Shown one piece after another: positions 1 through 13,399 of a DNA stretch of 64,000 nucleotides. The notes under the pieces were generated by a model. That model searched no databases and was not told where the DNA came from. It worked only from the letters and a program-made list of their open reading frames with translations. This DNA comes from Procambarus clarkii (taxonomy: Eukaryota; Arthropoda; Malacostraca; Decapoda; Cambaridae): the NCBI RefSeq assembly GCF_040958095.1, contig NC_091219.1:25143702-25207701 (forward strand). Reading direction: 5' to 3'. Within the stretch, counting starts at the first letter, position 1. Every line of letters starts with the position of its first letter. Position numbers and translations under genes: made by a program.

Positions 1-300
1 GAGGGGGTCTTCCCCACCAGCAGCTGTTCTTGTACCATGACCACGGCACCTATCTTCTCCCTCCCCCCCCCCCCCACCCCCCTGCCACTCTCTTACTCCA
101 TCCTGCTGACTCTAATTGTTTTCCTCCCTCTCACCCTCTCTCACTCTCTCCCTTCGTCTCTCTCACTCTCTCCCTCCCTACCTCTGGCCTTGCCAAACCT
201 CTGCCAACTTTCCCGCCTGCTGTCATAACTCACACGATATTCTACATTTATATAACTTCTCCTTCACCTGTACCTCTCCGCCATCTTTAATTAGCTTAAC
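1..300. repeat. C- and CT-rich low-complexity DNA
   Basis: Poly-C and CT-rich tracts (a C run near 62-77, CTCTC words to about 180). The short open frames here are Ser/Leu/Pro-rich products of that composition and show no recognisable domain. I see no gene. Confidence 0.7.
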
Positions 301-329
301 AAGCTAAGGATGATTATCGGACGCCACTT

Positions 330-505
330 GTCTCACACCTGCTGAGGTGGGGCTATAACCGCCTCCTTGGGGGGTTACCTTGAGGTGTGTTCGGGGCTTA
401 GCGTCCCCGCGGCCCGGTCGTCGACCAGGCCTCCTGGTTGCTGGACTGGTCAACCAGGCTGATGGACGCGACTGCTCGCAGCCTGACGTATGGGTCTAAC
501 CTCAA
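330..505 (-). mobile_element. LINE 3' tail fragment
   Basis: On the minus strand this carries the same GC-rich tail as the copy at 775-920: the words GCGTCCCCGCGGCCCGGTCG and CAGGCCTCCTGGTTGCTGGA are shared in inverted orientation. Another minus copy lies at 33023-33145. It ends in short AACCTCAAGG-type repeats. Family assignment is by inference from the 660-920 copy, which keeps some coding sequence. Confidence 0.6.
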
Positions 506-523
506 GGCAATTTTTAAAAATCA

Positions 524-640
524 GTGTATCCCCCCCCCCCTTTCATACAACATGCACTCCTGGGCCACTCCACATGTGTTCCTGTTCTCTTAGTATGTAC
601 TCCCATCCCCCCCCCCCCCCCCACACATAGACATTCCAAC
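524..640. repeat. Poly-C tracts
   Basis: Two C homopolymer runs (about 529-541 and 607-622) flank ordinary sequence. They separate two inverted LINE tails. Confidence 0.8.
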
Positions 641-659
641 CCTCCCTTCCCTCCTTCCC

Positions 660-920
660 CGCCAAAAAACCATGTTCAACCTCCAGCTACACATAAGAGG
701 CATAACTGGCAATCCCCTCACAGTGTTCAAGAGAGAACTGGATAAGCACCTCTAATGGATACCTGATCAACCAGGCTGTGACTCATACGTCAGGCTGCGA
801 GCAGCCGCGTCCAACAGTCTGGTTGATCAGTCCAGCAACCAGGAGGCCTGGTCGACGACCGGGCCGCGGGGACGCTAAGCCCCGGAAGCACCTCAAGGTA
901 ACCTCAAGGTAAGGTAACCT
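660..920 (+). mobile_element. LINE 3' end: last codons of ORF2 plus tail
   Basis: From about 708 one frame reads NPLTVFKRELDKHL and then WIPDQPGCDS, the usual C-terminal pattern of many non-LTR reverse transcriptase ORFs (F-K-x-E-L-D-x-x-L then PDxP). A TAA lies in that frame near 753, so the fragment is not intact. It is followed by the GC-rich tail (825-890) and CTCAAGGTAA repeats. The same tail terminates the tRNA-headed SINE at 47733-47957. The clade cannot be fixed from this much sequence. Confidence 0.6.
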
Positions 921-1247
921 TTCGACTCACCTTTTGACGCCATTTAAACACACCTGCAAGTGTCGTGGTAAGGGCTTGCTAGTAGGCTCGTTGACTCACA
1001 GGTGTTGGCGTCTGTCCGCCTACCCTTGCAGCAGGGTCTAGGCTACTAGACCCTATGCTACTAGGTCTACTCAGAGCCAAGGGGGTGATGTTTATAAATC
1101 AGCTGAATTTAAAATTACCTTAGTAGTTGTCTAGAAGCTGATCTCCAGGTATGAGCCATCATTAATTAATCATACATGCATCAACCAGACAATTATTATA
1201 AACTTAAAGCTTGACTGTCAAACATGATGATGCGCTGCCCCCAGCGC
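921..1247. other. Gene-free stretch
   Basis: Nothing beyond short direct repeats of CTAGACCC/CTAGGTC near 1035-1065. No coding, RNA or promoter signal is convincing. Confidence 0.5.
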
Positions 1248-1624
1248 AGCCCGTCCACCAAACAAAGATCCAAAGTCCATTCCATGCACCCGCCAAACCC
1301 CCTGTTTATGAATGAAAAACGGTTTACACACGACTCACAACTGATGACGTTCGAACACTTCCGGAACAAGTGCTTCACTGACGAATTTTGTTCGAACCAC
1401 AACGCTGCAAATGCTTCACCCACGTACTACAAATACAAATAATCGCCAACAGAACCTAAACACCTAACCTAACCTATGCCTATATATACTCAATATGGTA
1501 ATATATTATAACGTTAATTTATATTTAAGAAAATTCCTGTTTTGAATGGAATGCATATTAAAATTCATGAATGCGTCTGTGGGGTCGACCGCTGGACGTA
1601 ATGGACTTGAGTCGAGGACGGGTT
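1248..1624 (+). mobile_element. MITE, copy 1 (~375-bp family)
   Basis: Begins AGCCCGTCC and ends GAGGACGGGTT, short terminal inverted repeats of about 10 bp. The interior matches the copies at 6973, 22191, 46122 and 63806: AACCCCCTGTTTATGAATGA, a GTTCGAAC-type palindrome, CCTAACCTAACC and GCGTCTGTGGGGT in the same order. It has no transposase frame, so it is non-autonomous. The minus-strand frame at 1196-1423 runs through the element but is not kept among copies. Confidence 0.85.
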
Positions 1625-2045
1625 GCTTGATGATGGCCGCTAGAGGATGGACTCCACTAAAGTCCTCTGTACACATCCCACATCAATAAAACCCGCGTAT
1701 TAAAAATACAAATGATTGCCAACAGATTCCACGAACCTAACATAACCTAATTCTAATATATAATAATGTTAATTCAAATAAAAGCAATATTTAATACACA
1801 GCACGTTAACATTTATGAATGTGGCTTGGATAAGCTTAGCCTGAGTAAGAGCACACACAGGGGTCATGACCCCTGGTCTTGACCCCTGGTCGTGACCTCT
1901 GGTCTTGACCCCTGGGGGAACAGAGGGCAGGACAAGACGACGACAAGAAAGATTTAAAACACTTCTCAGCTGTTCATGTATCAAAGGAAGCGTCAGTTTG
2001 ATTATAGTTTTGTTTTGTTATTGAGAGCGACAGGCGCTGGAATCT
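1625..2045. other. Gene-free stretch with a short GACCCCTGGTC repeat
   Basis: About four degenerate copies of a ~16-bp unit (GACCCCTGGTCTTGAC) lie at 1863-1916. The rest is AT-rich with no convincing gene. Confidence 0.5.
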
Positions 2046-2110
2046 GTCAGCCAATTAGAGTTCAGAGCGGCCCGTCCGGCGTGTCTATATAAGGAACGAC
2101 CCGGGACGGC
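2046..2110 (+). promoter_or_regulatory. Candidate RNA polymerase II promoter
   Basis: CCAAT at 2051-2055 and TATATAAG at 2086-2093, 35 bp apart, precede a GC-richer stretch. An ATG at about 2130 opens only a frame of about 22 codons, so no protein gene is supported. The downstream sequence runs into a repeat tail (2186-2245), so this could be the promoter of a mobile element. Confidence 0.25.
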
Positions 2111-2185
2111 CAGCCAGAGACACCTGAAGATGTTACGCCACCAGAGACCCACACACACTCTCCAAACATCTACCACCTCCGGGCT

Positions 2186-2245
2186 ATACTCAACCCCGTG
2201 ACACCTCTTGTGGGTGACTTAATCTTCAACAACAACAACAACATC
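2186..2245 (+). repeat. Repeat tail ending in (CAA)n
   Basis: GACACCTCTTGTGGGTGACT followed by TTAATCTTCAACAACAACA resembles the interspersed tail at 4376-4428, 8198-8248 and 44799-44856 (CCACCTCTTGGGTGGCTTAA). The hairpin CCACC...GGTGG and a simple-repeat end suggest a retroposed 3' terminus. Confidence 0.5.
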
Positions 2246-2313
2246 ATGGCCAGTCTACCAAGAGTATTCACACAGTGACATGTACCTTATTTTTAGATGT
2301 ACATACACTGAGA

Positions 2314-2383
<70 letters not shown>
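2314..2383. repeat. (TA)n microsatellite
   Basis: About 35 uninterrupted TA dinucleotides. Confidence 0.97.
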
Positions 2384-2386
<3 letters not shown>

Positions 2387-2928
2387 TCGTGGATTGCATT
2401 CAGGGGCTACAGTATACATGCTGGTTGGACAGTAAGCTCTTGTGGTGACTTTAAATAATAACTCTCCAGCTGTAGATAGATTTAACAGGCAACACGAAAT
2501 CCAGACTGACAGACTGGATTTAGGACTTTGCCCCACAGCTTGTCCTCAAGGTGTACTAGCCCGAGCGTGTGTGTGCCCCTACACACCTTCAAGAGTGCAG
2601 GAACACACTTGAAGAGGCTGTACGTAATGCAGAAAGACTCAGCCTAGTTCAACGATTTGTCTCAAATATTTCGGCTAGAAGTTAATGACCCAACCATCAT
2701 CAACGCCCACTAAGCAAGGAGGGAGAATTGTAGCAGCAGATATTCTCTAAAAGTGAATGAGTTTATTTTTGATCAAGGAAGTAGGAGTTACAACTCCAAG
2801 CACGACTCCTCGCAAAAATACGCGCCTATAGGGGAGTCTTGAAGGTTCCTGTGTGTGGTTTTATTTGATAACTTGGGGCGGGGGACTTGATGTGATTTCT
2901 GAATGGTGTAAGCTTCAGTATGGTGACT
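2384..2928. other. Gene-free stretch
   Basis: Unique-looking sequence of moderate AT content. No domain, tRNA box or promoter is recognised. Confidence 0.5.
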
Positions 2929-3246
2929 TGAGTACCTGTGAGTACCCTGATGTACCTGTGAGTACCCTGATGTACCTGTGAGTACCCTGCTGTACATATG
3001 AGTACCCTGCTGTACCTGTGAGTACCCTTCTGTACATATGAGTACCCTGATGTACCTGTGAGTACCCTGATGTACCTGTGAGTACCCTGATGTACCTGTG
3101 AGTACCCTGCTGTACATATGAGTACCCTGCTATACCTGTGAGTACCCTTCTGTACATATGAGTACCCTGATGTACCTGTGAGTACCCTGATGTACCTGTG
3201 AGTACCCTGCTGTACCTGTGAGTACCCTGCTGTACCTATGAGTACA
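2929..3246. repeat. 20-bp minisatellite, about 16 copies
   Basis: Tandem units of AGTACCCTGATGTACCTGTG with variants GCTGTACATATG and TTCTGTACATATG that recur in a higher-order pattern. The long repetitive minus-strand frames (TGTSGYSQVHQ-like) are by-products: 20 bp is not a multiple of three, so three phases are cycled. Confidence 0.95.
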
Positions 3247-3899
3247 ATCCTTCACGGTTGGTCTGGTCAAGCACACATCAGAGCCCGTTCACTCTTGGTT
3301 TTCCACAAACGTACTCAAATGCAACCTGTTATTAACCTGATCAGCAACGTACTAACCCAAGCCACCCACCTAACCTAACCCACTGACCCAAAGAAAACGA
3401 GGATATCTGTGATCCGTAACTTTTTGATGGTAATTTGTCATTTGTACGTTCTGGATGTAGCCAACGTACCCAAAATGATGCGCATTATTTGTAGATAAAG
3501 GAGTTGAAGTAACGCAGACAGGATGGATGCAGGAATCCCCACTGCTTAGATATCTGATTTAATCTACGTGACGTCTCTTTCTCTCTCTCTCTCTCTCGCT
3601 ATCGTCTCAGGTGTTTCCCTTCTAGTTATTTTGAACACCTGCAGCACTTTAAAAACTTTAGATTTGGTTTGTTGGATTACTAATGGACTAATGGTTTTTT
3701 TTATCCTTTGACAATATGGATAACGTAATGACCACTGAAGCGAAAGTCACAAATATAAAGAAATCCAAAATTTAAAGAACACTCATATATCAATAAAAAC
3801 ACATTAATATAAAAAACTCACAAATAAAAATGCATAACTAATTTAACAAGAGAGCAGTACACAGAAGAACGACTGTACACGACTTGTACACATTTGGAA
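3247..3899. other. Gene-free stretch with CT run and degenerate AT repeats
   Basis: A CT microsatellite lies at 3577-3598. At 3740-3840 there are degenerate AAATAAAAA/CACAAAT repeats like those at 5058-5245. No gene is seen. Confidence 0.5.
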
Positions 3900-4428
3900 A
3901 TTCACAGCTCAATTGGACGCTAAGGAAGGGCCAGGTCATCTCGGGTCAACGGTGAAGGAGGTCACGAGGTTCCGAGGATTACAACTGCCACATCAAAGGA
4001 GGCCGAGGACCTCACATGTCCCTTACAGCTCTATATAAGAGCAAGTTCAAATTGAGAAAAGACCTCCTCATGGAGGTCATCTCCCCAAACTCCAACGACA
4101 GCAAGTCTCAGCCAAAGAGAAAATGGAAGACCAAGAGGTCTATACTAACCCACCAGCTCCATAACTGGTCCCAGCCAGACCTCCGAGACTGAAATCCACC
4201 ATGAAGACCCCCCATCCGTCCACAGTGCTCCAGTATCAGCTATTGATACAGATAATAGGCTCCAAAGCGCTTCCACTTACGGGCTCACCATAGCCCATGC
4301 TACTTGGAACTTCTTGTTCCGAATAGCTGAATCTAAAACAAAAACAACAACCCTGAGAATTGTCTTACGGGGCTATTCATGCCCGTGCCACCTCTTGGGT
4401 GGCTTAATCTTCATCAATCAATCACGTC
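3900..4428 (+). mobile_element. Decayed retroposon with composite 3' tail
   Basis: Broken Lys/Arg-rich coding-like sequence (3950-4200) leads into two tails found elsewhere: TAGCCCATGCTACTTGGAAC then TAGCTGAATC and AAAACAACA (also 17434-17530 and 27800-27890), and then CCACCTCTTGGGTGGCTTAA with ATCAATCAATC (also 44799-44856). Family not resolved. Confidence 0.45.
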
Positions 4429-5245
<817 letters not shown>

Positions 5246-6972
5246 GGTTTCCCTCACAGGACTGTTTCTTCCTACTGTCCAGTGATCCACCTCAAGGCTA
5301 AAGAATAACCGTCCTTGAAACAGGAACTTCGTCGTTGGCCACTGGAAGGAGAATGATTGTGGAAGCCACCTCCTCCATCCACAAATTTTATGAGCTACAT
5401 TTTGGGAAGGAATTCGAGAGTAGTTAGCAATTATTAACGTGACTGGTACAACAAGGTAGGAGCTGGGATATGAAGACAAGGAGCTGGACTAGGAGGGCAA
5501 GGAGCTGGAGGGTAAGGAAGTGAGGGGGATAAAGAGCTAGAGCTCGCTTTCCTGGTAGTCATTGATAGGTAATTACTGATAGGTAAGTACCCGCGTCGTC
5601 GTTTTCATGTCCTCAGAATCCAGCGAGTATAACTGTTCATTCACTTCTTCCTCCTATCCCCAGCTCCTTGTCCTCATTTCCCAGCTCCTTGTCCTCATAT
5701 CCTAACTCCTTGCCCTTATATCCTTAACTCCTTGTCCTTATATCCCAACTAGATACGAGCTCTAAGATTATACTGGCGTAGTACTTATTACTCCCCATAA
5801 TTACCTTACCCAACACTTCATTAACGACGCCAGACGTTCTAAGATTGATCAGGTAACTCCTTCCCAAAGATGCTGAGTCCTTAGTCAATTTCTTCCAAGA
5901 TCCAAGTGATTCTTCCGTATGGCTTGAAAGCACCAAGTGACACGTTACTCCAAACTTGAAGCGCACTCCACCGTCTCAGTAAGACTCCAGGATACTGCAA
6001 CAATTCGCTCTGTCGATTCTTAAATTGATTCGGAAGAGAGATTGTTGTCGACTGACGAGTCTACTAAGATCTTAGGGGTAGTAGTCGGCTATTTGACGTA
6101 GAGTTTGCCATCTAAGAACAGGTAGTCAGGTGTCGAGAGCTTGTGTGAAGTGACCTGAGAAACACGAGGTCGTGAAGTGACCTCATCAAGAACCGTTATA
6201 TTGGCACTTAAATGCGACCTAACGTGATGACAGTAGGTCGTGTGATGTTCCAATTCGTCTGACCTTGCGGATGTTGGAAGTGCTCGGGGGAGTAGTCGGA
6301 GTCAGTGAGGACGTTCAAGTGAGGTGCTGTGCGCACCTTACAAGGAGCTGCGAGGTACAGTGCCTGTGTGGGAGCTGAGAGTTACAGTGAGCTACCGTGA
6401 TATACGTTTCATTGAACAGCTCACTGAATGGTTTTACTACGATTGCATAACTATAGTATTAAGCATGGGAAAAATACGATGAATTACAGCAACATATAAT
6501 GATGAAAACAGGAGTATTATGTAACTAAGAGTTGACAAAACCGTAAATCGAGATAAAACTCTACGGAGTGTTTACGTCAGATTCGGTTATTATCTATTTC
6601 CTATACCCCCCTTTCCCCTTGTCCCACATCCATGCCCACTATCTACCCACCCTCTCCCGTACCCCCTTTCCCCCATCCCCCCTCCACCAATATGCCCGCG
6701 GAAATTGTCAGAGTGGGCGGGGACAGGCGGAGAGGTGCTTCAGTACACAGAAGTTGCGTGGCACTTTAAACTTGGTGGGGCTGTTATTTTTTTTATTGTG
6801 ATCAGGTAGATTGTGGTTGTGGAACTGAATTCCATCTTTTGAGTCCGCCTTTGAATCCTCCGTGGTAATATCTAGAACAGTCCATTGTCAGCTCTTGCAT
6901 CTTGTTGTGGTTGAGTAAGCAATTGTGTCATTTGCGCAACGCGTCCTCGGACCAAGTCGATTCTATCAAGCC
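5246..6972. other. Gene-free stretch with an inverted pair of short-unit repeats
   Basis: At 5455-5545 units like GACAAGGAGCTGG recur; at 5650-5755 their complement recurs (CCAGCTCCTTGTCCTCAT). The two blocks could pair as a long imperfect hairpin. The remainder, including the C-rich tract at 6603-6690, shows no supported gene. Confidence 0.5.
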
Positions 6973-7347
6973 AGTCCGTCCTCCAAACAAAAACCCAAAA
7001 GTGATTCCATACACCCGCCAAACCCCCTGTTTATGAATGAAAAACGGTTTGCACACGACTCAACTGTTGATGTTCGAACACTTCCGGAACAAATGCTTCA
7101 CTGATGAATTTTGTTCGAACCACAACGCTGTAAATGTTTCACCCACGTACTACAAATTCAAATAATCGCCATTAGAACCTAAACACCTAACCTAACCTAT
7201 GCCTATATATGCACAATATGTTAATATATCATAATATTAATATATATTTGAGAAAATTCCCATTTTGAATGAACAGCATGTAAAAACTTATGAATGCGTC
7301 TGTGGGGTCGATCGCTGGATAGAATGGACTTGGCCCGAGGACGGGAT
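6973..7347 (+). mobile_element. MITE, copy 2
   Basis: Same family and orientation as copy 1. Ends are AGTCCGTCC and GAGGACGGGAT; the interior order is conserved. It lies about 200 bp outside the left edge of duplication unit A, as copy 3 lies outside unit B, although flanks of the two copies do not match. Confidence 0.85.
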
Positions 7348-7707
7348 GAAACCGTGAAAGGGAATGGGAGAGGGGGGGAGGGCTTTTCTCCCACCCCCCC
7401 TACACTTCGCTCTCACGTCCCAGCACTAACCGAGCCTTAATCTGTGCCGGTGACGACGTACCCCTGGATGTTATTTCGCATGTCTCTCCTTTGGTGTTGA
7501 CCCCTTTGGCGCCTTCTCCAGTGGTGCTGCCCATTGTGTTCTACCTCTGTCTACACGTCAGTCATCCCCCCCACCCTCCTCCTCACTCTACACCTCAGTC
7601 ACGTCTCCCTTACTCTACACCTGCCTGAAAAATGTAAATTATGTTAATTTATCTTCACAGTTCATAATTCACCGAACTAACGTTGCCGTGTATATGTATA
7701 CTTTACA
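7348..7707. other. Left edge of duplication unit A
   Basis: G- and C-rich low-complexity sequence to about 7540. From about 7545 (TCTACACGTCAGT, CACCTCAGTCAC, AATGTAAATTATGTTAATTT) the sequence tracks 22836-22960, so homology between units A and B starts near here. Confidence 0.6.
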
Positions 7708-8386
7708 CTGCGCTCAAAACTTTGGTGAAACTGACCGTACACTTAATGACAGACTTAAGGAACACAAAAGAAGCGTTAAGTCTGCAGACACAAACAATGC
7801 TCTCTGTCATGTTAGGGATTCTAATCATCCTATTGATTGGTCTTCCTCCAAAATAATCTTTCCTCCCTCTACTCTACACAGACGCCGTCATGTTGAATCA
7901 GCTCTAATACACAACAGTACCCAACATGAACTCGAGTCCTGGCTTTGTTGCTGTTGACTCTTCCCTTTCACAGTATATACTCAAATGCTCTAAACTTTCT
8001 AACAAACTTGACCTAATCATAAGCTTACCGTTTATCTTTCTTTTTGTTTCTTTTTTTTTTCTCTTACGATCCCTGTCTTATTCCTATCCTCTTTATTTCA
8101 CCTTACCTTTCGTATCTTTTGCCTTGCTTTTTCTTTATCCAAGATTTCCTTCTCACCTTTCTCTTGCCTATTTATTGCCTTTGCTTCCTTCCCTCATCTT
8201 ACGGGATATTCATGCCCGTGCCACCTCTTGGGTGGCTTAATCCTTATAAATCTTCCCTCATCACAATCGACTTGAGAATGGTCCAGGATGGACCTAATCG
8301 TCGTCGTCCCTTCACTTTCTAGTGTGTGGTCTGGTCAACATATTTCAGCCACGTTATTGTGACTCCTCGTCTGCACTCAAAACTTT
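7708..8386 (+). mobile_element. Penelope-like element fragment with ~16-bp target duplication
   Basis: The first ~240 bp read in frame as GETDRTLNDRLKEHKRSV, then CHVRDSNHPIDW and RRRHVESALI, the GIY-YIG endonuclease region of Penelope-like elements. It starts inside that domain, so it is 5'-truncated. A 3' region follows and ends in the GGTCC...GGACC hairpin tail and CAGCCACGTTATTGTGACTC. The insert (7724-8370, ~647 bp) is flanked by CTGCGCTCAAAACTTT (7708-7723) and CTGCACTCAAAACTTT (8371-8386). Unit B keeps the unfilled site near 22993-23010. Broken; young relative to the A/B duplication. Confidence 0.85.
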
Positions 8387-8594
8387 ACAGTATAAAGCAA
8401 ATGGCGCAGACAAGGCCAAGATACAGCTGAAGGAATACAGACAGCTTGTTACAGAAGGTTCTAGATATAAATCCTAGAATCTAATTGTGTCTAAGCGCTG
8501 TCCACTCAACCACGAGGCCCCTCTCGCGTGTGCAAAAAATATAAAAAGAGAGAGAGAACTATTTCTTAAAAGTGGGCGTTAAAAAAAAAACACT
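8387..8594. other. 3' flank of Kazal gene 1 with SINE remnant
   Basis: Tracks 23010-23100 of unit B. At 8491-8525 a fragment (AGCGCTGTCCACTCAACC) of the minus-strand SINE seen more fully at 23602-23780 remains, followed by a poly-A tract at 8581-8590. Confidence 0.55.
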
Positions 8595-8625
8595 AATATC
8601 TATACATGCTTTAATGACAAATGTA
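8594..8625 (-). terminator. Poly(A) signal of Kazal gene 1
   Basis: ATTAAA on minus at 8615-8610, about 170 nt after the TAG. The gene 3 copy at the same place has canonical AATAAA (23859-23854), which supports the assignment. Confidence 0.6.
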
Positions 8626-8785
8626 AGTGAGGAACCACTAAGTTATTATTAGTAAAGTGCGTGGTAGAGAGAGTGTCCATCAGGACGTGCGGGCTGGTGG
8701 AGGCGACCTGGGCCTGGAGCCACAACACTCCAACGTAGAAGTGTTCTTCATTCGTCTGGAATAAGTCAGAATCGTAGGCTGGCAT

Positions 8786-10600
<1,815 letters not shown>

Positions 10601-10678
10601 CGTTGTCACAAGTCTTCACAAGGTGGCAGAACACAACCTTGGGAGAGAAAAGTAAGACATTGTGGTCATTGTTGACCC

Positions 10679-11310
10679 CCGCTGTTGCTGCCACGACCTG
10701 AGACCCTTACCCATGTTTGGTGGCGTGTCTACCACAACCACCATTACTGCTACCACGACCTGAGACCCTTACCCATGTCTGGTGGAGTGTCTACCACAAC
10801 CACCATTACTGCTACCACGACCTGAGACTCTTACCCATGTTTGGTGGAGTGTCTACCACAACCACCATTACTGCTACCACGACCTGAGACCCTTACCCAT
10901 GTTTGGTGGAGTGTCTACCACAACCACCATTACTGCTACCACGACCTGAGACCCTTACCCATGTCTGGTGGAGTGTCTACCACAACCACCATTACTGCTA
11001 CCACGACCTGAGACTCTTACCCATGTTTGGTGGAGTGTCTACCACAACCACCATTACTGCTACCACGACCTGAGACTCTTACCCATGTTTGGTGGAGTGT
11101 CTACCACAACCACCATTACTGCTACCATGACCTGAGACTCTTACCCATGTTTGGTGGAGTGTCTACCACAACCACCATTACTGCTACCACGACCTGAGAC
11201 CCTTACCCATGTCTGGTGGAGTGTCTACCACAACCACCATTACTGCTACCACGACCTGAGACCCTTACCCATGTTTGGTGGAGTGTCTACCACCATTACT
11301 GCTGCAGCTA
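10679..11310 (-). repeat. 62-bp minisatellite in 5' UTR intron of gene 1, about 10 copies
   Basis: Units of 62 bp containing CCATTACTGCTACCACGACC and TTACCCATGTTTGGTGGAGT. CCATT recurs at 10741 and 10803, fixing the period. Related arrays occur in the same intron of genes 2 to 5, always in the same orientation relative to the gene. The 93-aa frame at 11151-11432 is a read-through of the array, not a gene. Confidence 0.95.
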
Positions 11311-11504
11311 CCACTACCAGTATCGTCCTAACGCATGGGCACTCTAGCCAACTACCCAAAGGCCCTGCTATTCTAGGGCCACCACCACTATTCTCTTGGA
11401 CCAGTCAATCACTGTTCTTCGTATACGAGTAATTAATTATCTTTAAAGTAGACCAAAGTTAATGTTAGTGTTTTGTTGGGGACATGAAGCCTGTGGTAAT
11501 AATA

Positions 11505-11742
11505 ATATAAACATATTTACTTTGGGCTTGTATCGAGGTCCACCGCCCAAGGTCGAATTGCTGACCCTCTCCACGATACAAACCCGCGACAGTTGACTAA
11601 CTGTCGGGTAGCTGTTTATATCGAGGTGAACAAACGCGTTAGGTGATAATAAACGTGCCCAACCATTTCTATCGTGCCCTAAAATCGAATCCCGGATTCC
11701 CCATTGTGAGTCGAGAACGAAGCCAACTGTACTGTGAGACCC
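11505..11742 (-). mobile_element. tRNA-derived SINE in intron 1 of gene 1
   Basis: On minus: GTCTCACAGTACAGTTGGCT (A-box region) and GGGATTCGATTTT (B box), then a body and an AAATATGTTTA end. The same insertion is at 27270-27506 in gene 3, so it predates the A/B duplication. Confidence 0.65.
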
Positions 11743-11818
11743 AATGTTTAAACCTAAATGCAAGTCGGGGCCTCCTAGGCTTGAGGACTACAGCATTATC
11801 ACGAAATTAAGTTCTCAC

Positions 11819-11885
11819 CTTTTTCTCCTCCAGTTGTGGCAGGACTGACGCTGGGTAGCTGATTGCCCGCCTTTTATACCCACTT
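11819..11885 (-). promoter_or_regulatory. Core promoter and non-coding exon 1 of Kazal gene 1
   Basis: On minus: GGTATAAAAGGCGGGC (TATA 11878-11872), then TCAGT initiator with A at 11846, about 30 bp downstream, then exon 1 (AGTCCTGCCACAACTGG...) ending AAAAAG|GTGAG at 11819. The gene 3 copy at 27587-27650 is nearly the same. Start site inferred from TATA-Inr spacing. Confidence 0.75.
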
Positions 11886-13399
11886 CTGATGCTGGGTTGC
11901 CAAGCCTCCAAACTAGCATTGATAGGAAATAGTGTTTAGGTTTACGACCCAACAACTTCCGGAGGGTTGTTGGGCCAGCACAAGAGTTACATTACAGTTG
12001 TTGTAAAACATTATAGGTTTCCTGATAGTTCACTGAGTGCTAAAGGCAGGAAGTCATTTGCTTCAATTCCGCCAATCACTTTTTTCCGCTTATTTTTTTT
12101 TTTGGGGGGGGAGCTGTTTATTTTACCTGAAGAACCGCCTCTGAAAACATTTCCTAGAATAACAGGTTTAAAGGAGATTTTCCCGCGCAGTTCAGAGAGG
12201 ACGAGTGCGCATGTGTGTGTGTGCTCACCTGAATGTGACGTCAGCTACAGCCCCGCTCCACTAACTCGCTCCACCCATACTCAAGATGTATATGTTGATA
12301 TAGACATATGTATATGGCTCATGTATGTGTTCACACGTGTGACGCTCTTCCTGTCTCTGTTATTTGTTAACTTTGTCAATGTCTAAGTGTTTTGTATGTC
12401 GTATTTATATCCTTGGGAATCTCCACTTCTTTAGGTATCAACTCTTATCTGATGCATCCTTTCTCTCTGCCTAGTTGTTTACCTTTTGTATTTAAAAATA
12501 CCTTGCAGTAAAGTACTGCACTGGAGTTGAGTTGTGTGATGTATATAAATGGACCCACATATATAGATGTACAATGTCTCTCCTTTAGAAGCACTACACA
12601 TCGTGTGGCATCACGTCATATGCATCAAGCTCAGCTGTTTGTTTCATCACATTTCTTCGTGATAAATGTTTAAGAGTGAACACTGTAACATTTCACAGCT
12701 TCTTCGTAGACCTGATGATATACGTAAAGGTATCTAGCAATTGCAGGTTAACCGTTACGGATCAACAGATTTATTTTAAAGCTAATTTTGTTCATCTTTT
12801 GTCAAGTGTCTTGGAAGCATCAAGAAACAGAGAACAGAGCTGTCATTACTGTTGTTGTACTGATTATATTATCTTACAGCACAAACAGGATGGGCCCAAG
12901 GATTTTCTATTGAGAAACTCCACTTATTATATGATAATAATAATAACATATAATAAAAAAATATGTATGTTTATTATTGGCTGTTTCACTACTCCCATCT
13001 GACTTATCCGCTCTCAGTGTTAACTTCTTCTACAGAAAGATCTCCTTCAACCAGTGAGTACCGCCCCTAACACCCCAGCCATTATCTTCACGGTGTACGT
13101 GAGCCCACAGTCAAGCACTCTATGGAAGGCCTTAGGATTGTCAAGGAATATGCAGTCAACCCAACCTTTTCCACTTCATCTCCCTTACTCTATCATAGGA
13201 ATCTGACAATTGCGTGATGCATTTTGATGCATCACACAATTGCGATTTCTGTGTGTAATGAAGTAAGGGCGAAGAGGGAGAACGGCCTATTGACATAGCT
13301 CGAGTGCATACGGGGGAGTTGTGTAAAACCCTGGTTTGTGTCTCGGAGAGGCTGCAGGATCCAATAAGTTCAGTGGAACTTCGGTTTCAACTCCTTTTG
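11886..13399. other. Bidirectional intergenic region between genes 1 and 2
   Basis: Shared with 27660-29060 of unit B, for example GATATACGTAAAGGTATCTA and CAGGATGGGCCCAAGGATTT. A 108-aa open frame at 12676-13002 looks conserved at first but shifts frame in B, so I read it as non-coding. A near-perfect hairpin (CAATTGCGTGATGCA and its complement) lies at 13208-13243 and is absent from B. Confidence 0.6.

Noticed and set aside
1196-1423. 75-codon minus frame with a Cys-rich look, recurring at 22157-22342
   Set aside because: It lies within the MITE and is not kept in length or frame in the other copies.
8040-8240. Phe/Leu-rich frames suggesting a membrane protein
   Set aside because: T-rich 3' region of the Penelope-like copy; composition alone gives the hydrophobic runs.
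12676-13002. 108-codon plus-strand frame with a partner frame at 28504-28695
   Set aside because: The two copies are near-identical DNA from the segmental duplication, but the frame changes between them and no domain, splice site or promoter supports coding.
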